Assembly (NCBI GenBank): GCA_024639905.1
Contig: JAHEGE010000006.1
Coordinates: 62,001-126,000 of the forward strand
DNA length: 64,000 nt
From: Gammaproteobacteria bacterium
GTDB lineage: Bacteria; Pseudomonadota; Gammaproteobacteria; Pseudomonadales; Pseudohongiellaceae
Reading direction: 5' to 3'
Position numbers and translations under genes: made by a program. Positions 43,093 through 52,076 of the stretch are shown here, one piece after another. The first letter of the stretch is position 1. Each line of letters begins with the position of its first letter. Below the pieces are notes generated by a model. That model did no database searches. It worked only from the letters and a program-made list of their open reading frames with translations, and had not been told where the DNA came from.

Positions 43093-45945
43093 CTATTGGC
43101 ACGCTTCGCAGTCTGGATCGTCTAGCGAGCAGGCCTGCGGGACTGGTGCAGCCGTTGGCTCTGCTGACACCTTGTTCAGTTTCATATCCGACACAGTCGA
43201 CTTCTCTGTCGTCGTCGCCGCAAGTGCGCGCAGGTAGTAGGTTGTCTTTAGGCCGCGCAGCCACGCCATCTTGTAAGTGATGTCGAGTTTCTTGCCGCTC
43301 GCTCCTGCTACGTAGAGGTTGAGAGACTGAGCCTGATCGATCCATTTCTGGCGACGGCTGGCTGCGTCGACGATCCAGCGCGGTTCGATTTCAAACGCGG
43401 TGGCGTAGATGCTCTTAATTTCTTCGGGTATGCGATCAATTTTCTGCACGCTGCCCTCGTAATATTTAAGATCGTTCACCATTACGCTGTCCCAAAGTCC
43501 TAGGCGCTTAAGGTCGCGGACTAGGAAAGGGTTAACCACGGTAAATTCGCCTGAAAGATTCGATTTCACGTACAGGTTTTGATACGTCGGTTCGATCGAC
43601 TGCGAGACTCCGCTTATGTTGGCTATCGTCGCGGTGGGCGCGATCGCTAAGACGTTGGAGTTACGCATGCCGTCGCGCTGAATCTTATTACGCAGGCTGT
43701 CCCAATCCAGACGCTGATCCATGTTGACGTCGAAGAACTCATCCCCGCGCGCCTCGTAAAGTAGCTTCAGCGAGTCTATGGGCAAGATGCCTTGATCCCA
43801 CAAAGAGCCTTCGAAAGACTGATAGCGCCCGCGCTCTACCGCGAGGTCGCTCGATGCGGTGAGTGCGTAGTAGCTGATGACTTCCATCGATACGTCGGCG
43901 AACTCTACAGCTTGATCGGAAGAGTAGGCGATGCGTTGGGCATAGAGTGCGTCTTGGAAGCCCATGATGCCCATGCCGATGGGGCGGTGCTTAAGGTTCG
44001 AGTTTTCAGCTTGGGGCACGGAGTAGTAGTTAATGTCGATAACATTGTCGAGCATGCGCACGGCAGTGGTAATCGTCTTCTTTAGCTTTTCGCGATTAAG
44101 CCCGTTCTCATCGACATGGTTCACCATGTTGATCGAGCCGAGGTTGCAAACAGCGATCTCGTCTTTGTTGGTGTTGAGGGTGATTTCTGTACACAAATTA
44201 GACGAGTGCACCGTGCCGATGTGCTGCTGCGGTGAGCGCACATTGCAGGTGTCTTTGAATGTGATCCAAGGATGACCTGTTTCGAAGAGCATTGAGATCA
44301 TCTTGCGCCACAGATCTGCAGCCTTCACCGTCTTGTAAATTTCTACGTCGCCGGCGGCAGCCTTGCGCTCGTACTCAGTGTATTTCTCTTCGAAGGCCAG
44401 TCCGTGCAAGTCGTGCAGTTCAGGCACGTTATTGGGCGAGAAGAGCGTCCACTCTTGATTGTTGAATACGCGCTTCATGAATAAGTCTGGAATCCAGTTT
44501 GCGGTGTTCATGTCGTGGGCGCGGCGGCGCTCATCGCCGGTATTCTTGCGCAGCTCGAGGAATTCTTCGATGTCGAGGTGCCAGGTTTCGAGGTAAGAAC
44601 AGACAGCGCCCTTGCGCTTGCCGCCCTGATTTACCGCGACCGCAGTATCGTTGACGACCTTAAGGAAGGGAACGATGCCCTGTGATTTGCCGTTCGTGCC
44701 TTTAATGCTGGCGCCGAGCGCGCGCACAGGCGTCCAGTCGTTGCCGAGACCGCCTGCCCACTTCGAAAGCATCGCGTTATCGCGAATCGCCGAGTAGATG
44801 CCGTAAAGGTCGTCTGGAACGGTGGTAAGGAAGCAAGACGACAGCTGTGGGCGCAATGTGCCTGAGTTAAACAGCTGTGGCGTAGAGACCATGTAGTCAA
44901 AGCTAGACAGCAAGTTGTAGAACTCGATTGCGCGGTCGTCGCGATTTTCTTCATTGCTGGCAAGACCCATCGCCACACGCATGTAAAACACCTGCGGGAG
45001 TTCGAAGCGCGTGCCATTGCTGTGGATGAAGTAGCGGTCGTAGAGCGTTTGTAGGCCAAGGTAAGTGAACTGCATGTCACGCTCTGCCTGCAGAGCAGCG
45101 CCGAGCTTGCCTAAGTCATATTCGAGCAAGTGAGGTGACAGGAGCTCCAGCTCGACGCCCTTTTCGATATAGGGTTTGAGTGTCGCTGCATAGCGATAGT
45201 GCATCTCTGATTGAGTCGCGGCATCGGCAATATTGAGGAACCCAAGCGCCTCCGAGCGAACCGTATCCATCAGCAGGCGGGCTGTGACATACGAGTAGTT
45301 AGGATCTTTCTCGACCATCGTGCGGGCGCACATTACCAGCGAGGTGCGGACGTCGCTCATCTTCACGCCGGGGTATAAGTTTTTGAGTGTTTCTTTGTAT
45401 ATCGCGTCGGCTGATACACCCTCGAGGCCTTCACAGGCTTCATCGATAACGACGCGCAGACGGTGCGCGTCTAAGGGCGCTTGTTCGCCGCTGTCTAGCG
45501 TGATGCTGATCTGGGCTTCCTTATCGACTTCGACCTCTTTCTTCTGGCGGCGCAGGCGCTCATGCTCCGCGCGGTAGATCACGTAACTACGCGCCACTTT
45601 GTGTTCGCCGCTGCGCATTAGCGCCAGCTCGACTTGATCCTGAATATCTTCAATATGAATCGTGCCGCCGGAAGGCATGCGACGCGCGAAAATCTCGGTG
45701 ATCTGCTTGGCCAGCTGAGCCACGGATTCGTGTATGCGGGTCGAGTCTGCCGCGTTTCCGCCTTCGACCTCTAGATAGGCTTTAGTAATGGCTACGCTAA
45801 TCTTCGATTCGTCGTAACCGACTACCGCACCATTACGCTTTATAACGCGTAGCTGTCCGGGTGCCGTGGCGGCGGGAGTGTGGGACTCAGTGCTTAGCGT
45901 GGGTGCTGGCTTTGCGCTAGCGGTAGGGTGTGCGTCGATCTGCAT
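43093..45945 (-). CDS. nrdA: Ribonucleoside-diphosphate reductase alpha subunit (class Ia)
   Basis: Catalytic subunit that reduces ribonucleoside diphosphates. At 950 residues it is longer than E. coli NrdA (761). After a polar leader, the ATP-cone LRVIKRNGAVVGYDESKISVAI starts near residue 32. A second cone-like segment follows (SGEQAPLDAHRLRVVIDEACEGLEGV through TLKNLYPGVKMSDVRTSL), as in Pseudomonas NrdA. The core has NLCTEITLN and the C-terminal redox pair is in CEACQ. The upstream 886-bp gene-free region carries NrdR-type and DnaA boxes. Confidence 0.95.
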   Translation of the reverse strand: MQIDAHPTASAKPAPTLSTESHTPAATAPGQLRVIKRNGAVVGYDESKISVAITKAYLEVEGGNAADSTRIHESVAQLAKQITEIFARRMPSGGTIHIEDIQDQVELALMRSGEHKVARSYVIYRAEHERLRRQKKEVEVDKEAQISITLDSGEQAPLDAHRLRVVIDEACEGLEGVSADAIYKETLKNLYPGVKMSDVRTSLVMCARTMVEKDPNYSYVTARLLMDTVRSEALGFLNIADAATQSEMHYRYAATLKPYIEKGVELELLSPHLLEYDLGKLGAALQAERDMQFTYLGLQTLYDRYFIHSNGTRFELPQVFYMRVAMGLASNEENRDDRAIEFYNLLSSFDYMVSTPQLFNSGTLRPQLSSCFLTTVPDDLYGIYSAIRDNAMLSKWAGGLGNDWTPVRALGASIKGTNGKSQGIVPFLKVVNDTAVAVNQGGKRKGAVCSYLETWHLDIEEFLELRKNTGDERRRAHDMNTANWIPDLFMKRVFNNQEWTLFSPNNVPELHDLHGLAFEEKYTEYERKAAAGDVEIYKTVKAADLWRKMISMLFETGHPWITFKDTCNVRSPQQHIGTVHSSNLCTEITLNTNKDEIAVCNLGSINMVNHVDENGLNREKLKKTITTAVRMLDNVIDINYYSVPQAENSNLKHRPIGMGIMGFQDALYAQRIAYSSDQAVEFADVSMEVISYYALTASSDLAVERGRYQSFEGSLWDQGILPIDSLKLLYEARGDEFFDVNMDQRLDWDSLRNKIQRDGMRNSNVLAIAPTATIANISGVSQSIEPTYQNLYVKSNLSGEFTVVNPFLVRDLKRLGLWDSVMVNDLKYYEGSVQKIDRIPEEIKSIYATAFEIEPRWIVDAASRRQKWIDQAQSLNLYVAGASGKKLDITYKMAWLRGLKTTYYLRALAATTTEKSTVSDMKLNKVSAEPTAAPVPQACSLDDPDCEACQ

Positions 45946-46080
45946 TATGCGCTCCGGTAAGATTCTGTGCCTTGGTACTGCATGCCTTGGCGAGCTTAGG
46001 GTTCTTTTATTGTTCTGCTGCTGTTTTTATTACTGCTTTTATCGTGCTTTTAAGTGTGTTGGTCGATTTAAGGCCGTACC

Positions 46081-46094
46081 CACTATATATAGTG
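46081..46094. promoter_or_regulatory. NrdR-box-type palindrome upstream of nrdA
   Basis: CACTATATATAGTG is a perfect palindrome about 135 bp upstream of the nrdA ATG and fits the NrdR operator pattern (CwATATaTwGTG core). NrdR represses ribonucleotide reductase genes when dATP is plentiful. The nrdR gene is not in the window. Confidence 0.75.
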
Positions 46095-46447
46095 CTTTAT
46101 CGTTGAGACTTTAGCGTTTTCTGTAAAATCTTTTCGATTTTCTTTCATGGCCGTCCTTTTCGCGGGAAAAAGGCCTTTCATATCTAGCTTATGCGCTGTT
46201 CCCTGTGCGCCGAGTTTTCGACTTCCGCGAAGACTAGCCACAAGGCTCTCGGCGTCGCTTGGCTAGCCGAAATCTACGCGAGACTGCGTCGCTGGGAGAC
46301 CTACGTTAAGCGCGTGCGGCTGCTTTTAAGCACTTGATTTCGCGACTCGCTCAACAAGATGTAGGGGTTTCTGTCCCGGGTCACACAAGATAATGAGTAA
46401 AGGGGGTAAATGCAAGTGTAATAGCTGTTTGTGGCGTGTGCACAGCC

Positions 46448-46456
46448 TGTGGATAA
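46448..46456 (-). promoter_or_regulatory. DnaA box
   Basis: The minus strand reads TTATCCACA, a perfect DnaA box, roughly 500 bp upstream of nrdA. DnaA control of nrdAB is known in E. coli; a single perfect box makes regulation possible but not proven. Confidence 0.5.
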
Positions 46457-46686
46457 CTCGATGCTAGATCGAGCGCATCATCACGGGGGGCGGTAAACCC
46501 GTCAAAGCGGGACTGAAAACACTATCAGCAAGGCAATAGGCGGCAGCTCAGAGTGTGTAATCCGCTATTTTCCGCATGCTGAATTCGCTCGGCTGGGTGA
46601 CTCTTCAGTAGGGGGTTGGCGCGAGGATTACGATCTCTCTTGATCTGAGAAACTCGGCTTCGAAGGGCGCTAATAGAGAAATAAAC

Positions 46687-46700
46687 TTGTTTATAAACAA
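46687..46700. repeat. 14-bp perfect palindrome TTGTTTATAAACAA
   Basis: An AT-rich, perfectly self-complementary 14-mer in the nrdA-argF gap. It could bind a dimeric regulator or IHF/Fis-like protein; no assignment is possible. Confidence 0.6.
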
Positions 46701-46780
46701 TAGGATAAAGAGTAAACCCCTAATCCTTTCAGTGTTGCGGGCCATGTCTGATCCCGCGTTGCACCGACATGGGGCGCAGT

Positions 46781-46794
46781 ACTATATCTAGTGG
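46781..46794. promoter_or_regulatory. Second NrdR-like box near the argF 3' end
   Basis: ACTATATCTAGTGG shares the CTATATmTAGTG core with the box at 46081 but lies 836 bp upstream of nrdA and 38 bp beyond the argF stop. NrdR boxes usually come in closely spaced pairs, so this distant site may be chance or mark another promoter. Confidence 0.4.
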
Positions 46795-46831
46795 TCTCAT
46801 TAAAGTCGAAATCGCCCAAAAAGCTTCCAAA

Positions 46832-47728
46832 TTAGCTATTTAGCAGCAGTTCGATGAGTGCCTTTTGAGAGTGCATGCGGTTCTCGGCTTCATCCCATAC
46901 GACCGATGCGGTGTCGTCTAGCAGCTCTGCGCTAACTTCCTCTCCGCGGTGCGCGGGAAGGCAGTGCATGAAGAGTGCGTCGGCAGCGGCGTGCGCCATC
47001 AATTCAGCGTTAACCTGAAAACCCTCAAATCGCTTAAGGCGTTCGGTTTGCTCTTCCTCTTGACCCATCGAGGCCCAGACATCGGTTACCACGAGGCTCG
47101 CTCCGGCAACAGCCTCCTGAGGAGTCGCGCTGAGCTGAACGCGCGCACTATGGGCGGCCACGAGATCGGCGTTCGGTTCGAACCCTGCCGGGCTGGCGAC
47201 GGCGAGTTCGAAGCCGAGCAGTGCTGCTGCGTTAATGTACGAGTGACACATATTATTACCGTCGCCGATCCACGCGACGCGTTTGCCACGGATTGAGCCG
47301 CGATGCTCTACGAAGGTCTGCATATCGGCTAAAAGTTGGCAGGGGTGGTAGTCATCTGTCAGGGCATTGATTACCGGTACCGAGGAGTGGGCAGCGAAAT
47401 TGACTAGCATGGCGTGATCGAAGGTGCGTATGGCGACGCAGTCGACCATGCGCGATAAGACGCGTGCAGTGTCTTCCACAGGCTCGCCGCGCCCTAGCTG
47501 GGAATCATTGCTCGACAGGAACAACGCGTTGCCGCCGAGCTGGTTCATAGCAACCTCGAACGCAACGCGGGTACGCGTAGAAGATTTCTCGAATATAAGC
47601 CCCAAGGTCCTGCCGTCAGCGCGGCTTGCTAGCTCAGGCGAGCGTTTGAGCTCGATTGCCCGGTGAATAAGTGCCTCGAACTCGCTGGCTGTGAGATCTT
47701 GGAGGGTGAGGAAATGTCTACAGCTCAT
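46832..47728 (-). CDS. argF: Ornithine carbamoyltransferase
   Basis: Converts ornithine and carbamoyl phosphate to citrulline. The carbamoyl phosphate loop [32 protein letters not shown] and the ornithine-loop [13 protein letters not shown] are present. ATG 47728 gives 298 residues, the family norm, and has AAGG 7 nt upstream; the frame runs further upstream to 47833 without support. ArgG, the next arginine-pathway enzyme, is 2.5 kb away on the other strand. Confidence 0.95.
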   Translation of the reverse strand: MSCRHFLTLQDLTASEFEALIHRAIELKRSPELASRADGRTLGLIFEKSSTRTRVAFEVAMNQLGGNALFLSSNDSQLGRGEPVEDTARVLSRMVDCVAIRTFDHAMLVNFAAHSSVPVINALTDDYHPCQLLADMQTFVEHRGSIRGKRVAWIGDGNNMCHSYINAAALLGFELAVASPAGFEPNADLVAAHSARVQLSATPQEAVAGASLVVTDVWASMGQEEEQTERLKRFEGFQVNAELMAHAAADALFMHCLPAHRGEEVSAELLDDTASVVWDEAENRMHSQKALIELLLNS

Positions 47729-47902
47729 GACGAAACCTTGATTGAGTGGCGCGCTGACGAGGGCGCAGAAAACGGCAAAGCAGCATTCTATCGGCAGGCT
47801 AGTCGTGTGGCAATTCGATGCAAGCCGGCGCACAGCATAGCCAGCACTGAGTGTTCCGCGGTAAACTTACCCTAGATTCACTAATCCATTGCGAGGCACT
47901 GC

Positions 47903-48220
47903 ATGAGCATCGAACAAACTATCAAAGACCAGATCGCCGCGAACCCTATTCTGCTTTATATGAAGGGCAGCCCTGAAGCGCCGCAATGCGGTTTTTCCTC
48001 ACAGGCCACGCAGCTACTTATGGCTTGCGGTAAGAAGTTCGCCTTCGTAGATATACTCTCAAACCCTGATATCCGCGCGACATTACCCGTCGTTTCTGAT
48101 TGGCCGACTTTCCCGCAGCTTTTCGTTAATGGCGAGCTCGTCGGTGGCTGCGATATCGTGGTTGAGATGTATGAGAAGGGAGAACTACAGGAGCTCATCG
48201 CAGGCGTAGACGTCGAGTAA
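47903..48220 (+). CDS. grxD: Monothiol glutaredoxin
   Basis: A 105-residue CGFS-type glutaredoxin (APQCGFSSQA, Cys29) with WPTFPQLFVNGELVGGCDI for glutathione binding. Such proteins carry 2Fe-2S clusters and take part in iron-sulfur trafficking with BolA. It is followed 18 bp after its stop by a clear terminator shared with rnt. Confidence 0.95.
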   Translation: MSIEQTIKDQIAANPILLYMKGSPEAPQCGFSSQATQLLMACGKKFAFVDILSNPDIRATLPVVSDWPTFPQLFVNGELVGGCDIVVEMYEKGELQELIAGVDVE

Positions 48221-48238
48221 CAGAGCCTGCGGGCTTAG

Positions 48239-48269
48239 CCGACGGCAGAAGCCGTCGGTTCTATTTTTT
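48239..48269 (+). terminator. Rho-independent terminator of grxD
   Basis: CCGACGGC and GCCGTCGG form an 8-bp GC-rich stem with an AGAA loop, followed by TTCTATTTTTT. The T-run overlaps the 3' end of the convergent rnt gene. Confidence 0.85.
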
Positions 48270-48980
48270 CAGCTCCCCCAGCTCCCCCAGTGGCCATCCG
48301 CCTAGCCGCTGCCATCGGTTTACGATTTCATAGAATAATTCTGCGGTTTTTGCCGCATCGTAGCGCGCCGAATGCGCTTCGGCATTGTCAAATTCGATGC
48401 CGGCGCATTCGCAGGCGCGCGCGAGCACGGTCTGGCCGAACGCAAGGCCGCTGAGAGTCGCGGTGTCGAAACTCGAGAAAGGGTGAAAGGGGTTGCGCTT
48501 GAGATCGTGGCGAGCACTCGCTGCATTGATGAACCCGTGGTCGAAGTGCGCGTTATGGCCTACCAAGATGGCGCGTTTGCAACCGTTTGCCTTTAAGGCT
48601 TGGCGTATCTGAGTGAATAAGGTGCCGAGCACGTCTTTCTCGGGGCGCGCAATACGCAGCGGGTGGAAAGGGTCGATGCCCGTGAACTTTAACGCAGCCT
48701 CTTCAAGATTCGCGCCTTCGAACGGGACAATGCGTTGGAAGAAAGTCTGCTCTGTTTCCAGCTGGCCCGCGGCGTTAAAACAAGGGATGACCGCGCCGAT
48801 CTCGAGGATCGCATCTGTGGATGCATTGAAACCGCCGGTTTCGATATCCACGATAACAGGTAAATAGCCGCGGAAGCGGGATTCCATTAATGCGGCGCTA
48901 CGCTGCGCCTGTTCTGCCTCTTCCTCGCTATCTTCGTTGTATTCATCGTAATCGTAAGAAGCATCTTCGTGATCGGTCAT
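48261..48980 (-). CDS. rnt: Ribonuclease T
   Basis: A 3'-5' exoribonuclease for tRNA and stable RNA 3' trimming. The DEDDh motif VDIETGGFN (Asp45, Glu47), LVGHNAHFDHGFI and HSARYDAAKT are visible. At 239 residues it has an acidic N-terminal extension of about 25 residues (YDYDEYNEDSEEEAE) not usual for the family. It is 13 bp downstream of pyrC. Confidence 0.94.
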   Translation of the reverse strand: MTDHEDASYDYDEYNEDSEEEAEQAQRSAALMESRFRGYLPVIVDIETGGFNASTDAILEIGAVIPCFNAAGQLETEQTFFQRIVPFEGANLEEAALKFTGIDPFHPLRIARPEKDVLGTLFTQIRQALKANGCKRAILVGHNAHFDHGFINAASARHDLKRNPFHPFSSFDTATLSGLAFGQTVLARACECAGIEFDNAEAHSARYDAAKTAELFYEIVNRWQRLGGWPLGELGELKK

Positions 48981-48993
48981 AGGTTTTCCGTGT

Positions 48994-50037
48994 TTAATCT
49001 AGCACTTGCCAGGCTAGCTGTTCGCCTGCGCGCAAGGGGACGAGTTCTTCGCCATCGAAGGGGAATGTCGCTGGCATCTGCCATGCGCGCTTCTCGAGAG
49101 TGATTTTGCTGGTGTGTCGTGGCAAACCGTAAAAATCTGGCCCGTGATGACTGGCGAAGCCTTCCAGCATCGGCAAGGCATTAGCAGCGTCGAAAACCTC
49201 AGCATAGAATTCAATGGCGGCCGGCGCAGTATAAATCCCCGCGCAGCCGCAAGCTGTTTCCTTCGTCGGTCGCGCGTGTGGTGCAGAGTCGGTGCCTAGG
49301 AAAAATTTCGCGTCACCGCCGGTAGCGGCTGCGATTAATGCGTCTTGGTGACTGCATCGTTTCAAAATAGGAAGACAGTAGTAATGTGGCCTCACACCGC
49401 CGGCGAGCAGGTGGTTACGGTTGTACAGAAGATGATGGGCGGTAATCGTAGCGGCGACATTGGGGCTAGCCTGCTGCACGAATTCCACAGAATCTCGTGT
49501 AGTGATGTGCTCTAGAACCACCTTAAGCTCGGGCAGTTGTTCGCACAGAGGGGCGAGCAGTGTGTCGATGAAGACTTTCTCGCGGTCGAAGATGTCGATT
49601 TCATCGTCCGTGACCTCGCCGTGTATGAGCAGTGGCATGCCGATATGCGCCATGCGCTCGAGCACTGGCATGACCTTCTCCATACTGCTCACACCAGAAT
49701 CCGAGTTTGTTGTCGCACCGGCGGGATAATACTTTACGGCCTGTACCAAGCCGCTGTCGAAAGCCGCGGCGACTGCCGAGGCTTCAAGGTTGTCAGTGAG
49801 GTAGAGCGTCATTAACGGATCAAAGTCACTGCCCTCTGGGCGCGCGGCGATTATGCGGTCACGGTAGGCGATCGCAAGCTCCAGCGATGTCACAGGCGGC
49901 TTTAAGTTGGGCATGACGATTGCGCGGCCAAAATGGCGAGCGCTGTGGGGCACGGTCGTTGCCAAGGCTGCGCCATCACGGAGGTGCACATGCCAATCAT
50001 CGGGGCGGTCGATGACGAGTCGTTGTGTGTCGCTCAT
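48994..50037 (-). CDS. pyrC: Dihydroorotase (class II)
   Basis: Zinc amidohydrolase that closes carbamoyl aspartate to dihydroorotate. [10 protein letters not shown] provides the first zinc histidines, [10 protein letters not shown] and [10 protein letters not shown] later ones, and GTDSAPHA the catalytic aspartate. The carboxylated-lysine site is likely in [18 protein letters not shown] 50037 yields 347 residues, equal to the E. coli enzyme, and begins [15 protein letters not shown] as expected; the frame continues to 50106 without need. Divergent from argG. Confidence 0.95.
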   Translation of the reverse strand: MSDTQRLVIDRPDDWHVHLRDGAALATTVPHSARHFGRAIVMPNLKPPVTSLELAIAYRDRIIAARPEGSDFDPLMTLYLTDNLEASAVAAAFDSGLVQAVKYYPAGATTNSDSGVSSMEKVMPVLERMAHIGMPLLIHGEVTDDEIDIFDREKVFIDTLLAPLCEQLPELKVVLEHITTRDSVEFVQQASPNVAATITAHHLLYNRNHLLAGGVRPHYYCLPILKRCSHQDALIAAATGGDAKFFLGTDSAPHARPTKETACGCAGIYTAPAAIEFYAEVFDAANALPMLEGFASHHGPDFYGLPRHTSKITLEKRAWQMPATFPFDGEELVPLRAGEQLAWQVLD

Positions 50038-50207
50038 AGATTCATCTGCATAGTGAAGCGGGTTGAATGTTGCGGGTCGGATGCCGCTGCATTGTAGCGG
50101 ATTCACGTGAGAAGCTAAACGTGACGGGCTGAGTAATGATAGAATGCAGGCTTTCGTGCCTCAGGAATCAACAAGCTCTTGAGGATCGCCTTTCAGGAGT
50201 ATTACGC

Positions 50208-51419
50208 ATGTCAGAGATAAATAAGGTCGTCTTAGCCTATTCGGGAGGCCTAGACACCTCCGTGATCGCCAAATGGCTCGCAGAGACTTACGGCTGTGAA
50301 GTCGTGACGTTTACAGCCGACCTAGGCCAAGGCGGTGAAGTGGAGCCCGCCCGCGCGAAGGCGCAAGCGATGGGTATCAAAGAGATCTATATCGAGGATC
50401 TGCGTGAGGAGTTCGTGCGTGACTTCGTCTACCCAATGTTCCGCGCAAACGCCTTGTACGAAGGCGAGTATCTGCTTGGGACATCGATAGCCCGCCCGCT
50501 GATCGCTAAGCGCTTAGTAGAGATCGCCGCAGAGACTGGCGCCGATGCCATCTCACATGGCGCCACGGGCAAAGGCAACGACCAGGTACGCTTCGAGCTC
50601 GGGGCCTATGCCTTGGCGCCGGGCATCGAGGTCATCGCTCCTTGGCGAGAATGGGACCTCAATTCACGCGAGAAGCTGCTGGCTTACTGTGCGCAGCACG
50701 ACATCGCTGTGGAGAAGAAGCGTGGGACTAAATCGCCGTATTCGATGGATGCGAACCTGCTGCATATTTCCTACGAGGGCGACATCTTGGAAGACCCCGC
50801 CGCAGAGCCGGAAGAGGCTATGTGGCTTTGGAGTGTCTCACCGGAGGCTGCACCAGATACCCCCACGTATATCGAGCTCGATTATGTAAAGGGCGATATC
50901 ACCGCGATTGATGGTGTAGCGATGAGCCCTGCGACAGTGCTCGAAACCTTGAACAAGGTTGGCGGTGAGAATGGTATTGGCCGCGCAGACATCGTTGAGA
51001 ATCGCTATGTCGGCATGAAATCCCGCGGCTGCTATGAGACACCTGGCGGCACCATTATGCTCAAAGGGCATCGAGCGATCGAATCTTTAACGATGGATCG
51101 TGAACTGGCTCACCTGAAAGACGATCTCATGCCGCGCTACGCATCGCTAGTCTATAACGGGTACTGGTTCTCACCCGAGCGCCTCGCGTTACAAGCATTA
51201 ATCGACGAGTCGCAGCAGTATGTGAACGGTCGTGTGCGGTTAAAGCTTTATAAAGGCAACGTGATCGTTGTAGGTCGTGAGTCTGCTGACTCGCTGTTCG
51301 ATGAGAGTATCGCAACATTCGAAGACGACGACGGCGCCTACGACCAGAAGGACGCGGCAGGCTTTATTAAGCTCAACGCGTTGCGTCTGCGCATTGCTGC
51401 CCGCAAGGGTAGGGTGTAG
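50208..51419 (+). CDS. argG: Argininosuccinate synthase
   Basis: Ligates citrulline and aspartate using ATP. The PP-loop [11 protein letters not shown] lies at the N-terminus, with [15 protein letters not shown] and later [18 protein letters not shown] 50208 has AGGAG 8 nt upstream and gives 403 residues, the family norm; upstream frame to 50136 is not needed. Single gene, convergent with nth (19 bp between stops). Confidence 0.96.
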   Translation: MSEINKVVLAYSGGLDTSVIAKWLAETYGCEVVTFTADLGQGGEVEPARAKAQAMGIKEIYIEDLREEFVRDFVYPMFRANALYEGEYLLGTSIARPLIAKRLVEIAAETGADAISHGATGKGNDQVRFELGAYALAPGIEVIAPWREWDLNSREKLLAYCAQHDIAVEKKRGTKSPYSMDANLLHISYEGDILEDPAAEPEEAMWLWSVSPEAAPDTPTYIELDYVKGDITAIDGVAMSPATVLETLNKVGGENGIGRADIVENRYVGMKSRGCYETPGGTIMLKGHRAIESLTMDRELAHLKDDLMPRYASLVYNGYWFSPERLALQALIDESQQYVNGRVRLKLYKGNVIVVGRESADSLFDESIATFEDDDGAYDQKDAAGFIKLNALRLRIAARKGRV

Positions 51420-51438
51420 TAGCGCTCACCGGCGGTGT

Positions 51439-52071
51439 CTATGAGGTCTTCTGTTTAAACTCGCAGAGGTCCTCAATGACACAGGCGCCGCAACGAGGTT
51501 TTCGCGCGACACAAATATAGCGGCCTTGTAATATCAGCCAATGATGGGCGTCTAACAAAAACTCCTCCGGCACGAGCTTGAGGAGTTTTTTTTCGACTGC
51601 GAGAACCGTCTCCCCAGGCGCAATGCCGGTGCGGTTTGATACGCGATAAATATGCGTGTCGACGGCCATCGCGACCTGACGAAAGGCGGTGTTGAGAACC
51701 ACGTTCGCGGTCTTTCGGCCGACGCCGGGCAGCGCCTCGAGTGCTTCACGCGAGTCAGGCACCTCGCCCCCGTGTTCGTCAACAAGCAGCGCGCAGGTCT
51801 TGATGACATTCTCTGCCTTCGTGTTAAACAAGCCTATAGTCTTGATGTATTCCTTGAGACCCGCCACGCCAAGTGCGTGGATAGCCTGCGGTGTGTTGGC
51901 GACCGGGTAGAGCTTGTCGGTTGCCTTGTTAACGCCAACATCGGTGGACTGGGCAGAGAGCATGACGGCGATCAACAACTCGAACGGTGACGAGTAGTTA
52001 AGCTCGGTTTTCGGTTCTGGGTTTTCAGCGCGCAGCCGGCTGAAGATTTCAGTGCGTTTCGCCTTGTTCAT
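51439..52071 (-). CDS. nth: Endonuclease III
   Basis: DNA glycosylase/AP lyase for oxidised pyrimidines. The helix-hairpin-helix LPGVGRKTANVV carries catalytic Lys120, Asp138 is in AVDTH, and the 4Fe-4S cysteines are in CVARKPRCGACVIEDLC. The 210-residue length is standard. It is the last gene of the Rnf-remnant cluster, 5 bp after the RnfD-like stop, the same gene order as metG-rnf-nth in related bacteria. Confidence 0.96.
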   Translation of the reverse strand: MNKAKRTEIFSRLRAENPEPKTELNYSSPFELLIAVMLSAQSTDVGVNKATDKLYPVANTPQAIHALGVAGLKEYIKTIGLFNTKAENVIKTCALLVDEHGGEVPDSREALEALPGVGRKTANVVLNTAFRQVAMAVDTHIYRVSNRTGIAPGETVLAVEKKLLKLVPEEFLLDAHHWLILQGRYICVARKPRCGACVIEDLCEFKQKTS

Positions 52072-52076
52072 GCCAA

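Larger units (their letters stand above)
45946..46831. other. 886-bp gene-free region upstream of nrdA
   Basis: No convincing gene lies here. It contains two NrdR-type palindromes (46081 and 46781), a DnaA box (46448), a 14-bp perfect palindrome (46687), and stem-forming sequences such as CTAGCCA/TGGCTAG at 46234-46266 and GGCC-flanked CCTTTT/AAAAGG at about 46149-46174. Either nrdA has a long structured leader or an unrecognised RNA is encoded. I see no match to riboswitch, tmRNA, RNase P or SRP RNA signatures. Confidence 0.5.

Noticed and set aside
46100-46830. Riboswitch, tmRNA, RNase P RNA or SRP RNA in the nrdA upstream region
   Set aside because: None of the conserved core sequences of these RNAs was found; only isolated stems are seen.
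47170-47190. tRNA T-loop-like GGTTCGAACC
   Set aside because: It lies inside the conserved argF coding region and no acceptor stem or anticodon arm is present around it.
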